This document shows, piece by piece, positions 26,075 through 33,211 of a stretch of 64,000 nt of DNA. The translations under genes and the position numbers were made by a program. The stretch comes from Streptomyces sp. NBC_00289 (GTDB lineage: Bacteria > Actinomycetota > Actinomycetes > Streptomycetales > Streptomycetaceae), in NCBI RefSeq assembly GCF_041435115.1, contig NZ_CP108046.1:8742001-8806000 (forward strand). Direction: 5' to 3'. The stretch's first letter is position 1; each line of letters begins with the position of its first letter. The notes under the pieces are model-generated. The model did not search any database. It saw only the letters and a list, made by a program, of their open reading frames with translations, and had not been told where the DNA came from.

Positions 26075-27253
26075 TCAGGTCTCGTCGCCGACGACGGCGT
26101 CCGGGCGCGCGTAGGTGCGGCCCTTCCAGGCCGCCCCGCGTCCCCTGTAGTGCTGCACCGCGCTGTCGACCGTCATGAGGAGGTAGAGGAACGCGGTGAA
26201 CGGCAGCAGGGGCGCGAGCCACAGCGGCTGACGGTAGTAACGGAGCATCGGGACATAGGTCGCCGTCATCACCAGCCACGCCAGAGCCCCGACGACGGCC
26301 GCCCTCGCATCCCCCGCCGACGCACCGCCCACCACCGCCAGCGGCGGCACCAGGTACACCAGCGTCAGCCCGGCGACCGTTCCGGCCAACAGCAAGGGGT
26401 TGTGCCGCAGCTGCGCGTACGCGCTGCGCGACACCATCCGCCACAGGTCGTGCAGCCGCGGATAGGGACGCACGCTGTCCACCCGCTCGGCCAGCCCCAG
26501 CCAGACGCGGCCGCCGCTGGCCTTCACGGCCCGCGCGAGCGCCACGTCGTCGATCACGGCGTGCCGGATGGCGTCCGGGATCCGCGCGCGCTCGGCCGCC
26601 TCCGCGCTCAGCAGTACACAGCCGCCCGCCGCGGCCGCCGTCCGGGTCCCCTGCCCGCCGATCCGGCGGAAGGGATACAGCTGGGCGAAGAAGTAGACGA
26701 ACGCCGGCACGACCAGCCGCTCCCACCCGCTCTCCACCCGCAACCGGGCCATCTGCGAGACGACGTCGAAGCCTCCGGTGCGGGCCGCCGCCACCAGCTC
26801 CCGCAGACTGTCCGGCGCGTGCGCGATGTCGGCGTCCGTCAGGAGCAGGTACTCGGGGTCACGCGCGCGGGCGAGACCCATGCCGTGCCGTACCGCCCAG
26901 AGCTTGCCTGTCCAGCCCGCGGGCGGTTCGCCGGGCGTGGCCACGGTCAGGGGCAGCCCGCCGGTGCGCCGCGCCAGCTCCCGTGCCAGCTCCCCGGTGC
27001 CGTCGCCGCTGCCGTCGTCCACGAGGAAGACCTCCGCCCGCCCCGGATAGTCCTGGGCCAGGAGCGAGGGCAGACTGGCGGGCAGCACCGCCGCCTCGTC
27101 GCGCGCCGGGACGACCACACAGACCGACGGCCAACGCTCGGGAGCCCGCCGCGGCGGCAGCCTGACGTCCGTCCGCCAGAAGAAGCCCTGGCAGAGCAGC
27201 AGCCACAACCAGGCGGCGAGTGATCCGGCGGCGATCCACACGATGGCGCTCAC
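26075..27253 (-). CDS. Family 2 glycosyltransferase, HpnB-like
   Basis: A 392-aa membrane-anchored GT2 enzyme: N-terminal helix (VWIAAGSLAAWLWLLLC), VCVVVPARDEAAVLPASLPSLL, VFLVDDGSGDGT, PPAGWTGKLWAVRHG, LLLTDADIAH (DxD-like), AAGGCVLLSAEAAER and, later, a QLRHNPLLLAG loop, with three or four C-terminal helices. The GWTGKLWA element is what I associate with the hopene-associated glycosyltransferase HpnB. GTG 27253 is preferred since the sequence directly after it is the signal-anchor helix. No hopanoid genes lie in the window, so the pathway is inferred. Confidence 0.75.
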   Translation of the reverse strand: MSAIVWIAAGSLAAWLWLLLCQGFFWRTDVRLPPRRAPERWPSVCVVVPARDEAAVLPASLPSLLAQDYPGRAEVFLVDDGSGDGTGELARELARRTGGLPLTVATPGEPPAGWTGKLWAVRHGMGLARARDPEYLLLTDADIAHAPDSLRELVAAARTGGFDVVSQMARLRVESGWERLVVPAFVYFFAQLYPFRRIGGQGTRTAAAAGGCVLLSAEAAERARIPDAIRHAVIDDVALARAVKASGGRVWLGLAERVDSVRPYPRLHDLWRMVSRSAYAQLRHNPLLLAGTVAGLTLVYLVPPLAVVGGASAGDARAAVVGALAWLVMTATYVPMLRYYRQPLWLAPLLPFTAFLYLLMTVDSAVQHYRGRGAAWKGRTYARPDAVVGDET

Positions 27254-27298
27254 GCGCGCAGTCTGCCCCACGGGCCCGGCCCGCAAGGGCTCATCGTC

Positions 27299-27304
27299 TA
27301 TGGT
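27299..27304 (+). promoter_or_regulatory. -10-like TATGGT, possible leaderless start
   Basis: TATGGT followed by six nucleotides and the GTG at 27311. Same layout as other leaderless candidates here. The divergent gap is only 57 bp. Confidence 0.4.
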
Positions 27305-27310
27305 GGCCGG

Positions 27311-28096
27311 GTGAAGATCGCGCTCATGGACTCCGGAATCGGTCTGCTGGCGGCCACCGCCGCCGTACGGCGCCTGCGACCCGACGCCGATCTGGTGCTC
27401 TCCCTGGACCCCGACGGGATGCCCTGGGGACCGCGCACTCCACAGGACCTGACGCGGCGCGCCCTCGCCGTCGCGGAGGCGGCCGCCGCGCACGGGCCCG
27501 ACGCCCTGATCATCGGCTGCAACACCGCCACCGTGCACGCCCTGACCGCCCTGCGCGAGCGCCTCGAACCCGGTCTGCCCGTCATCGGCACCGTTCCGGC
27601 GATCAAGCCGGCCGCGGCCGGGGGCGGCCCCTTCGCGATCTGGGCGACGCCCGCCACCACGGGCAGCCCGTACCAGCGCAACCTCATCGACGAGTTCGCC
27701 GACGGCGTGCCGGTCACCGAAGTGCCCTGCCACGGGCTCGCCGAGGCCGTGGAGCACGCGGACGAGGCGGCGATCACCGCCGCCGTCGCCGCGGCCGCCG
27801 CGCTGACCCCCGGGGACGTGACGACCGTCGTCCTGGGCTGTACCCACTACGAACTGGTCGCCGAACGCATCCGCGCCGCCGTGCAGCGCCCCAGCTTCCC
27901 GCCGCTCGTCCTGCACGGCTCCGCGGGCGCGGTGGCCGCCCAGGCGCTGCGTCGGCTCGGCCAGTCGGCCGCGCCCCGAGCCGCGGCCGACGGCGGTCTG
28001 ACGGTGCTGCTGAGCGGACGCGAGGGTGTGCTGCCCGCCCCCGCTCTGGCCTACGAAGAGGGTCGGCTTCTCCAGGCGGTCAGCCCGGCCCGGTGA
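27311..28096 (+). CDS. Aspartate/glutamate racemase-family protein (MurI-like)
   Basis: A 261-aa protein with the racemase signature pair: IIGCNTATVHAL (first catalytic Cys) and VLGCTHYEL (second Cys). The N-terminal IALMDSGIGLLAATAAVRRLRPDADLVLSLD matches MurI DSGVGG-type openings, although the Gly-Gly is replaced by IGLL. MurI supplies D-glutamate for peptidoglycan; many Streptomyces carry extra homologues of unknown specificity. The altered N-terminal motif makes a non-MurI role possible. GTG start, probably leaderless. Confidence 0.78.
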   Translation: MKIALMDSGIGLLAATAAVRRLRPDADLVLSLDPDGMPWGPRTPQDLTRRALAVAEAAAAHGPDALIIGCNTATVHALTALRERLEPGLPVIGTVPAIKPAAAGGGPFAIWATPATTGSPYQRNLIDEFADGVPVTEVPCHGLAEAVEHADEAAITAAVAAAAALTPGDVTTVVLGCTHYELVAERIRAAVQRPSFPPLVLHGSAGAVAAQALRRLGQSAAPRAAADGGLTVLLSGREGVLPAPALAYEEGRLLQAVSPAR

Positions 28097-28188
28097 CTGG
28101 GGGGCACCTACCGGAAGCGCTGGGTCCGCCGGGGCGCACGGGACGCGGTTACTCTCCGCGAGGTGCTGCCCGCGCAGCGAATCCTGAG

Positions 28189-28194
28189 TACTGT
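28189..28194 (+). promoter_or_regulatory. -10-like TACTGT, possible leaderless start
   Basis: TACTGT is followed by seven nucleotides and then ATG at 28202. There is no purine-rich RBS in the interval. Confidence 0.35.
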
Positions 28195-28201
28195 CTTAGG
28201 C

Positions 28202-28777
28202 ATGAGGGACCACCCCCACGGCGAGCACCTCCACGGCAAGCGCCCCCACGGTGAGCACGCCCCCCACCCCGATGTCTGGACCGGACGCGCCACGAACCGG
28301 GTCCAGTGGCTGCTGGCGCTCGTCGGCGCCGCCTGCATGGCGCTCGGCATCGAGCTCGCCGTCGACTCCACGTGGACGTCCGGCATCGCCCCGCTGGTCA
28401 TGTCCGTCGTCGGTTGCATCGCGGCCGGAGTGCTGGTGCTGTTCGGCACCCTCGCGTTCGTGCACGTCGCCCTGAAGGTTGACAAGGACTGCCTGGAGGT
28501 GCGCTGCGGTCACATCGGTGTCCCGCGCCGCCGCATCCCGCTGGCCCACGTCTCCGGCGCCGAGTTCGTCGCGCACGTCACCCCGCGCCACTGGGGAGGC
28601 TGGGGCTATCGCTGGCTGCCCGAGAAGGGCACCGCGGTCGTCGTACGGCGTGGCGAGGGCCTGGTGCTGAGCCTGTGGGACGGGCACACGTTCACGATCA
28701 CCGTGGACAACGCGGAGGCCGCCGTGCGCGTCATCAGGGACCGCCTGCGAGCGAGCACCCCCGGCGCGACGCACTGA
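28202..28777 (+). CDS. Membrane protein with PH-like C-terminal domain, hypothetical
   Basis: A 191-aa protein. The first 35 residues are His-rich (HPHGEHLHGKRPHGEHAPH), possibly metal-binding or just low complexity. Two membrane helices follow (VQWLLALVGAACMALGIELAV; LVMSVVGCIAAGVLVLFGTLAFVHVAL), then a beta-rich soluble domain with VRCGHIGVPRRRIPLAHVSGAEFV, GWGYRWLPEKGTAVVVRRGEGLVL and FTITVDNAEAAVRVIRDRL. This resembles other bacterial membrane proteins with a PH-like domain. Function unknown. Confidence 0.65.
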   Translation: MRDHPHGEHLHGKRPHGEHAPHPDVWTGRATNRVQWLLALVGAACMALGIELAVDSTWTSGIAPLVMSVVGCIAAGVLVLFGTLAFVHVALKVDKDCLEVRCGHIGVPRRRIPLAHVSGAEFVAHVTPRHWGGWGYRWLPEKGTAVVVRRGEGLVLSLWDGHTFTITVDNAEAAVRVIRDRLRASTPGATH

Positions 28778-28819
28778 GGTCCCGCGGTCACATCCGCTCC
28801 GCGGCTCATGGCTCGCGGC

Positions 28820-29887
28820 TCAGGGGGTCAGGCGGTCACCGTACGGCCGCAGGTCCGAAGCCGGCTGCGACGGCTCGTCGGCGAGAGGGTGTGCGGTGGC
28901 CAGGCCCAACAGCAGCCCCGCGCCCGCCGACACCGTGGTGAAGCTCAGCGCGTTGCCGACCGTGGCGATCGCCGCCAGTGCCGTCAGGGCGGCGCCCGCG
29001 GTGAGCGCCACGGGCGTGGGACGCGGCGACCGCCACAGTGTGTACAGCACCCAGCAGAACGCCACGGCCAGCAGCGCGACACCGACGACGCCCTGCTCGG
29101 CCGCCTGCTGGAGCACCGCCGAGTGCGGTTTGCCGTCCGAGGGCGCCGTCCCGGTCGCCGTCGTGCTCAGCTCCGCGAAACGTCCCGGCCCGACGCCCAG
29201 GCCGGGGTCCCGGCGCGCCATGCGCAGTGCGTCCCGCCACAGCTCGATCCGGTGTGGCGTCAGCCGGCCCTCCAGGGACACGAGCAGCCCGTCGGGCACC
29301 GCCCTCGCGGCAATCGCCCAGGTCAGGCCGGTCGTCAGGGCCGCGGCCAGACCGAGCGAGACGATGCCCGCGCCGCGGTGGCGCACCCGGCCCGAGGCGA
29401 GCGAGCACAGCAGCACCGCCAGGCAGGCGACGAATCCGGTGACCGACCCGAGGACGGCCGCGGTCACCGCCGCCCCCGCGGCCAGCGCGCGCAGGGCCAG
29501 TCGCAGGGTCCGGCTCGTGGCTGTCCACGAGGCACAGCACGCGGCCCCGGCGGACAGGGTCAGCAGGGCGGCCGTGGCACCCGCGTGCCCCAGTGGCGCG
29601 AAAACCTGCGGCTCCCGGGAGAGGTGCGGGAGGACGACCGCCAGACCGAGCCCGGCCAGTGCTCCGGCGACGGGTGCGGCCACGGGCAGGAGCGCTCCGC
29701 AGATCCGCCCGGCGGCATGGCCGGCGGCCACCGCCAGCACCGCGAGCAGCACGCCCTCGGGGCGGCCGTCGTGCACGGTCCCGGTGATCAGTGACCAGGT
29801 GACGCAGGCCCCGAGCGCCACCACGCCCGCCGCGTCGGAAACGTTGCGTCTGTCGCCGTCCTCGTCCGGACCAGCCACGGACGTCAT
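28820..29887 (-). CDS. O-antigen ligase/polymerase-like (Wzy_C) membrane protein
   Basis: A 355-aa protein with about ten hydrophobic helices and the Wzy_C signature in the second half: HRIELWRDALRMARRDPGLGVGPGRF followed by SDGKPHSAVLQQAAEQGVVGVALL. This block is shared by O-antigen ligase, polymerase and some teichuronic or glycan-transfer proteins. ATG 29887 is the first in a run of coding-like sequence; the frame continues upstream without support. In this Gram-positive lineage the acceptor and glycan are unknown. No glycan cluster is adjacent. Confidence 0.75.
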   Translation of the reverse strand: MTSVAGPDEDGDRRNVSDAAGVVALGACVTWSLITGTVHDGRPEGVLLAVLAVAAGHAAGRICGALLPVAAPVAGALAGLGLAVVLPHLSREPQVFAPLGHAGATAALLTLSAGAACCASWTATSRTLRLALRALAAGAAVTAAVLGSVTGFVACLAVLLCSLASGRVRHRGAGIVSLGLAAALTTGLTWAIAARAVPDGLLVSLEGRLTPHRIELWRDALRMARRDPGLGVGPGRFAELSTTATGTAPSDGKPHSAVLQQAAEQGVVGVALLAVAFCWVLYTLWRSPRPTPVALTAGAALTALAAIATVGNALSFTTVSAGAGLLLGLATAHPLADEPSQPASDLRPYGDRLTP

Positions 29888-30118
29888 CCCCGTGGAACCC
29901 ACCCTGCCCCCCGACCCCGGTCCCCCGACCTGTGACGGGCCCCGGGCGCGCGGACCGGCACCGGCCGTGCGACTGAGGCTCCGGCGCAACACCGTAACGG
30001 CTGATGGGCGGTTTGTGGATGACGTGGACCGAGTTGCGCAGGAACGATGCGGCAGGCTGGAGACGGTGACGACGGCCTGCCCCGTGGACGGCGCTGTCGG
30101 CACCAAGGTCACCGGCCG

Positions 30119-30124
30119 TACACT
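30119..30124 (+). promoter_or_regulatory. -10-like TACACT, possible leaderless start of lnt
   Basis: TACACT is followed by six nucleotides and the GTG at 30131, leaving no room for a Shine-Dalgarno site if transcription starts at the usual distance. Confidence 0.45.
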
Positions 30125-30130
30125 CCCCGA

Positions 30131-31741
30131 GTGACCGTCACCGCAACTTCCGTGGACGAATCGGACCAGCTGGAACCGCTGAGCGGGCCCGCGACACGCG
30201 GGTCACGGCTCGCGCGCCTCGTCCCGGCCGCCGTCGCGGCGCTCTCCGGAGTGCTGCTCTACGTCAGTTTCCCGCCCCGCACCCTCTGGTGGCTGGCGCT
30301 GCCGGCCTTCGCCGTCTTCGGCTGGGTACTGCGCGGCCGCGGCTGGAAGGCCGGTCTCGGTCTCGGCTACCTCTTCGGCCTCGGCTTCCTGCTGCCGCTT
30401 CTGGTGTGGACCGGCGTGGAGGTCGGCTCCGGCCCCTGGCTGGCCCTCGTCGCGGTGGAGGCGGTCTTCGTCGCGCTGGTCGGCGCGGGCATCACCGTCG
30501 TCTCCAAGCTGCCCGGATGGCCGGTGTGGGCGGCCGCGGTGTGGATCGCCGGCGAGGCGGCACGCGCGCGGGTACCGTTCCACGGCTTCCCCTGGGGCAA
30601 GATCGCGTTCGGTCAGGCCGACGGTGTCTTCCTGCCGCTCGCCGCGGTGGGCGGCACCCCGGTACTCGGCTTCGCGGTCGCCCTGTGCGGCTTCGGCCTG
30701 TACGAACTCGTCCGACTGGCCGTGCACGCGCGCCGCACCCGGGTCGTCCGCCGGTCGGCCGCCGCGGTCGCGCTGCTGAGTGTGGCCGTGCCCGTGGTGG
30801 GGGCCGTGGCCGCCCGCACCCTGGTCAGCGACAAGGCCGAGGCCGGCACGGTGACCGTCGCGGTCATCCAGGGCAACGTGCCTCGCTCCGGCCTGGAGTT
30901 CAACGCCCAGCGGCGGGCGGTGCTCGACTACCACGCGCGGGAGACGCTGCGGCTGGCCGCCGAGGTCAAGGCGGGCAAGGTCGCCCGGCCCGACATCGTG
31001 CTGTGGCCCGAGAACTCCTCCGACGTCGACCCGTTCGCCAACGCCGACGCGCGCGCGGTCATCGACCGGGCCGCCAAGGCGATCGGCGCGCCCATCTCGG
31101 TCGGCGGAGTCGTCGAGAAGGACGGCAAGCTGCTCAACGAGCAGATCCTCTGGGACCCGGAGAAGGGGCCCGTGGACACCTACGACAAGCGGCAGATCCA
31201 GCCCTTCGGCGAGTACCTCCCGCTGCGCTCCCTGCTCGGCGCGATCAACAAGAACTGGACCTCGATGGTCCGCCAGGACTTCAGCCGGGGCAGCGAGCCG
31301 GGTGTCTTCGACATGGACGGGGCCAAGGTCGGCCTCGTCACCTGCTACGAAGCCGCCTTCGACTGGGCGGTGCGCTCCGAGGTCACCGACGGCGCGCAGC
31401 TGATCTCCGTACCCAGCAACAACGCGACCTTCGACCGCAGCGAAATGACCTACCAGCAGCTGGCCATGTCCCGGGTGCGTGCCGTCGAGCACAGCCGGAC
31501 CGTGACCGTGCCGGTGACCAGTGGCGTCAGCGCGGTCATCATGCCGGACGGCAGGATCACGCAGCGAACCGGCATGTTCGTGGCGGACTCGCTGGTGCAG
31601 AAGGTGCCGCTGCGGTCGTCCCGGACGCCGGCCACACAGCTCGGGATCCTGCCGGAGATCGCCCTGGTCCTGGTCGCCGCCGGTGGGCTCGGCTGGGCGA
31701 TCGGCTCCGGTGTGCGCGGGCGGCGCGCCCGCGAGGCGTAG
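30131..31741 (+). CDS. lnt: Apolipoprotein N-acyltransferase
   Basis: A 536-aa integral membrane enzyme that N-acylates the Cys of lipoproteins. Several N-terminal helices (LYVSFPPRTLWWLALPAFAVFGW; LGYLFGLGFLLPLLVW) precede the periplasmic-side nitrilase-like domain with the Glu-Lys-Cys triad: Glu in IVLWPENSSDVD, Lys in TYDKRQIQPFGEYLPLR, Cys in GLVTCYEAAFDW. FPWGKIAFGQ is also typical. A final helix and a basic tail end the protein. The GTG at 30131 fits the leaderless geometry. Followed on the same strand by a Nudix gene. Confidence 0.93.
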   Translation: MTVTATSVDESDQLEPLSGPATRGSRLARLVPAAVAALSGVLLYVSFPPRTLWWLALPAFAVFGWVLRGRGWKAGLGLGYLFGLGFLLPLLVWTGVEVGSGPWLALVAVEAVFVALVGAGITVVSKLPGWPVWAAAVWIAGEAARARVPFHGFPWGKIAFGQADGVFLPLAAVGGTPVLGFAVALCGFGLYELVRLAVHARRTRVVRRSAAAVALLSVAVPVVGAVAARTLVSDKAEAGTVTVAVIQGNVPRSGLEFNAQRRAVLDYHARETLRLAAEVKAGKVARPDIVLWPENSSDVDPFANADARAVIDRAAKAIGAPISVGGVVEKDGKLLNEQILWDPEKGPVDTYDKRQIQPFGEYLPLRSLLGAINKNWTSMVRQDFSRGSEPGVFDMDGAKVGLVTCYEAAFDWAVRSEVTDGAQLISVPSNNATFDRSEMTYQQLAMSRVRAVEHSRTVTVPVTSGVSAVIMPDGRITQRTGMFVADSLVQKVPLRSSRTPATQLGILPEIALVLVAAGGLGWAIGSGVRGRRAREA

Positions 31742-31796
31742 CCGTACGCCGGTAGAACGCCCCCGGGAGTACGACGGAGTGGTGCGACCGGCCCGT

Positions 31797-31802
31797 TAGG
31801 GT
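31797..31802 (+). promoter_or_regulatory. -10-like TAGGGT, possible leaderless start
   Basis: TAGGGT-CGGTCC-ATG: hexamer, six nucleotides, start codon at 31809. Nearly identical to the sequence before the 3-hydroxybutyrate dehydrogenase gene (TAGGGT-CGGGAC-ATG). Confidence 0.5.
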
Positions 31803-31808
31803 CGGTCC

Positions 31809-32288
31809 ATGGCTACCCCCGACTTCATCCGGACGCTCCGGGCCTTCGCCGGGCATCAGTTGCTCTGGCTCCCCGGCGTCAGTGTCGTCGTCTTCGACGA
31901 CGAGGGCCGCGTGCTGCTGAACCGTCGATCCGACACCGGCAAGTGGGCGCTGATCGGCGGAATCCCGGAGCCGGGAGAGCAGCCGGCCGCCTGCGCCGTG
32001 CGGGAGATCCACGAGGAGACGGGGGTGCGGGCCGTCGTCGAGCGGGTGCTCGTCGTCCAGGCGCTCAAGCCCGTGACGTACGACAACGGCGACATGTGCC
32101 AGTACATGGACATCTCGTTCCGCTGCCGGGCCGTGGGCGGGGAGGCCCGGGTCAACGACGACGAGTCGTTGGAGGTGGGCTGGTTCGAGGTGGACGCGCT
32201 GCCGGACCTGGGCGAGTTCGCGCAGCTGCGCATCAAGCAGGCACTGTCTGACGCACCCACATGGTTCGACCCTACGAGTTTCAGCTGA
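31809..32288 (+). CDS. Nudix hydrolase
   Basis: A 159-aa single-domain Nudix protein. The box spans GGIPEPGEQPAACAVREIHEETGVRA and has the canonical REIHEETG core. LNRRSDTGKWALIGG before it is a standard Nudix lead-in, and DMCQYMDISFRCRAVGGEARVNDDESLEVGWFEVDALP follows. Substrate class cannot be assigned from these motifs. It starts 67 bp after lnt but has its own likely promoter. Confidence 0.9.
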   Translation: MATPDFIRTLRAFAGHQLLWLPGVSVVVFDDEGRVLLNRRSDTGKWALIGGIPEPGEQPAACAVREIHEETGVRAVVERVLVVQALKPVTYDNGDMCQYMDISFRCRAVGGEARVNDDESLEVGWFEVDALPDLGEFAQLRIKQALSDAPTWFDPTSFS

Positions 32289-32330
32289 AGTATGGGCCGT
32301 GAGCACATGTGGCGTGGCCGGGCCGCTGCC

Positions 32331-32336
32331 TAGGGT
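32331..32336 (+). promoter_or_regulatory. -10-like TAGGGT, possible leaderless start
   Basis: TAGGGT-CGGGAC-ATG at 32343, same arrangement as 31797-31809. Confidence 0.5.
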
Positions 32337-32342
32337 CGGGAC

Positions 32343-33140
32343 ATGACCCCGAGCAGCCACCCGGCCCCCCACACCTCCTCGCTCGACCTCGGCGGCCGTA
32401 CCGCCCTGGTCACCGGTGCCGCCGGCGGCATAGGCCGGGCCTGCGCACTGCGGCTCGCGGCCGCCGGCGCCAAGGTGAGAGCGGTCGACCGGGACGCGGC
32501 GGGCCTGGCGGAGCTCGCCGAGCACTCCCGGGGCCTCGCGGGCGTCGTCGAAGCGCACGTGCTCGACCTCACCGACCTCGACGCCGCCGAACTCGCCGCC
32601 GCGGGCACCGACGTCCTCGTCAACAACGCCGGGCTGCAGCTGGTGCGCCCCATCGAGGAGTTCCCGCCCGACGTCTTCCACACGGTGCTCACCGTGATGC
32701 TGGAGGCACCGTTCAGGCTCATCCGCGGCGCCCTGCCGCACATGTACGGCCAGGGCTGGGGCCGCATCGTGAACGTGTCCTCCGTACACGGTCTGCGCGC
32801 CTCGGCGTACAAGGCTGCCTATGTGGCCGCCAAACACGGCCTGGAGGGACTGTCCAAGACGGCCGCCCTCGAAGGCGCTCCCCACGGCGTGACGTCGAAC
32901 TGTGTGAATCCCGCCTATGTGCGCACCCCACTGGTCGAGAAGCAGCTCGCCGACCAGGCCCGGACGCACGGCATCCCCGAGGAGCGGGTCCTGTCCGAGG
33001 TGCTGCTGCAGGACACCGCGGTCAAGCGGCTCATCGAACCGGAGGAGGTCGCCGAGGCCGTGGCGTATCTGTGCGGCCCGCACGCCTCGTTCCTGACCGG
33101 CACCTCGCTCGTCCTCGACGGCGGCTGGACCGCGCACTGA
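32343..33140 (+). CDS. SDR dehydrogenase, 3-hydroxybutyrate dehydrogenase-like
   Basis: A 265-aa short-chain dehydrogenase: NAD-binding ALVTGAAGGIGRACALRLA with AVDRD after beta-2, VLVNNAGLQ, catalytic IVNVSSVHG and AYKAAYVAAKHG (YxxxK), then NPAYVRTPLVEKQL. NAGLQxVxPIEEFP, SSVHGLxAS and AYVRTPLVEKQ are characteristic of 3-hydroxybutyrate dehydrogenases, which give acetoacetate. The next gene on the strand is a GAF/PucR regulator and the next but one a convergent MFS transporter; the three could form an uptake-and-oxidation unit for short hydroxyacids. Confidence 0.85.
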   Translation: MTPSSHPAPHTSSLDLGGRTALVTGAAGGIGRACALRLAAAGAKVRAVDRDAAGLAELAEHSRGLAGVVEAHVLDLTDLDAAELAAAGTDVLVNNAGLQLVRPIEEFPPDVFHTVLTVMLEAPFRLIRGALPHMYGQGWGRIVNVSSVHGLRASAYKAAYVAAKHGLEGLSKTAALEGAPHGVTSNCVNPAYVRTPLVEKQLADQARTHGIPEERVLSEVLLQDTAVKRLIEPEEVAEAVAYLCGPHASFLTGTSLVLDGGWTAH

Positions 33141-33211
33141 GCAACCCGCCGGCCGTGGCCCGCCGAAGTTGTCCACAGGGCTGACGGGGCGAGCGTGGGA
33201 TGAGGAATCCT

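Noticed and set aside
27254..27916. Extension of the HpnB-like glycosyltransferase to 27916
   Set aside because: It is antisense to the racemase gene; the signal-anchor helix starts at GTG 27253.
30060..30130. Longer N-terminus for apolipoprotein N-acyltransferase starting at 30047
   Set aside because: The extra 28 residues are polar and Arg/Gly-rich, and the hexamer at 30119 supports the GTG at 30131.
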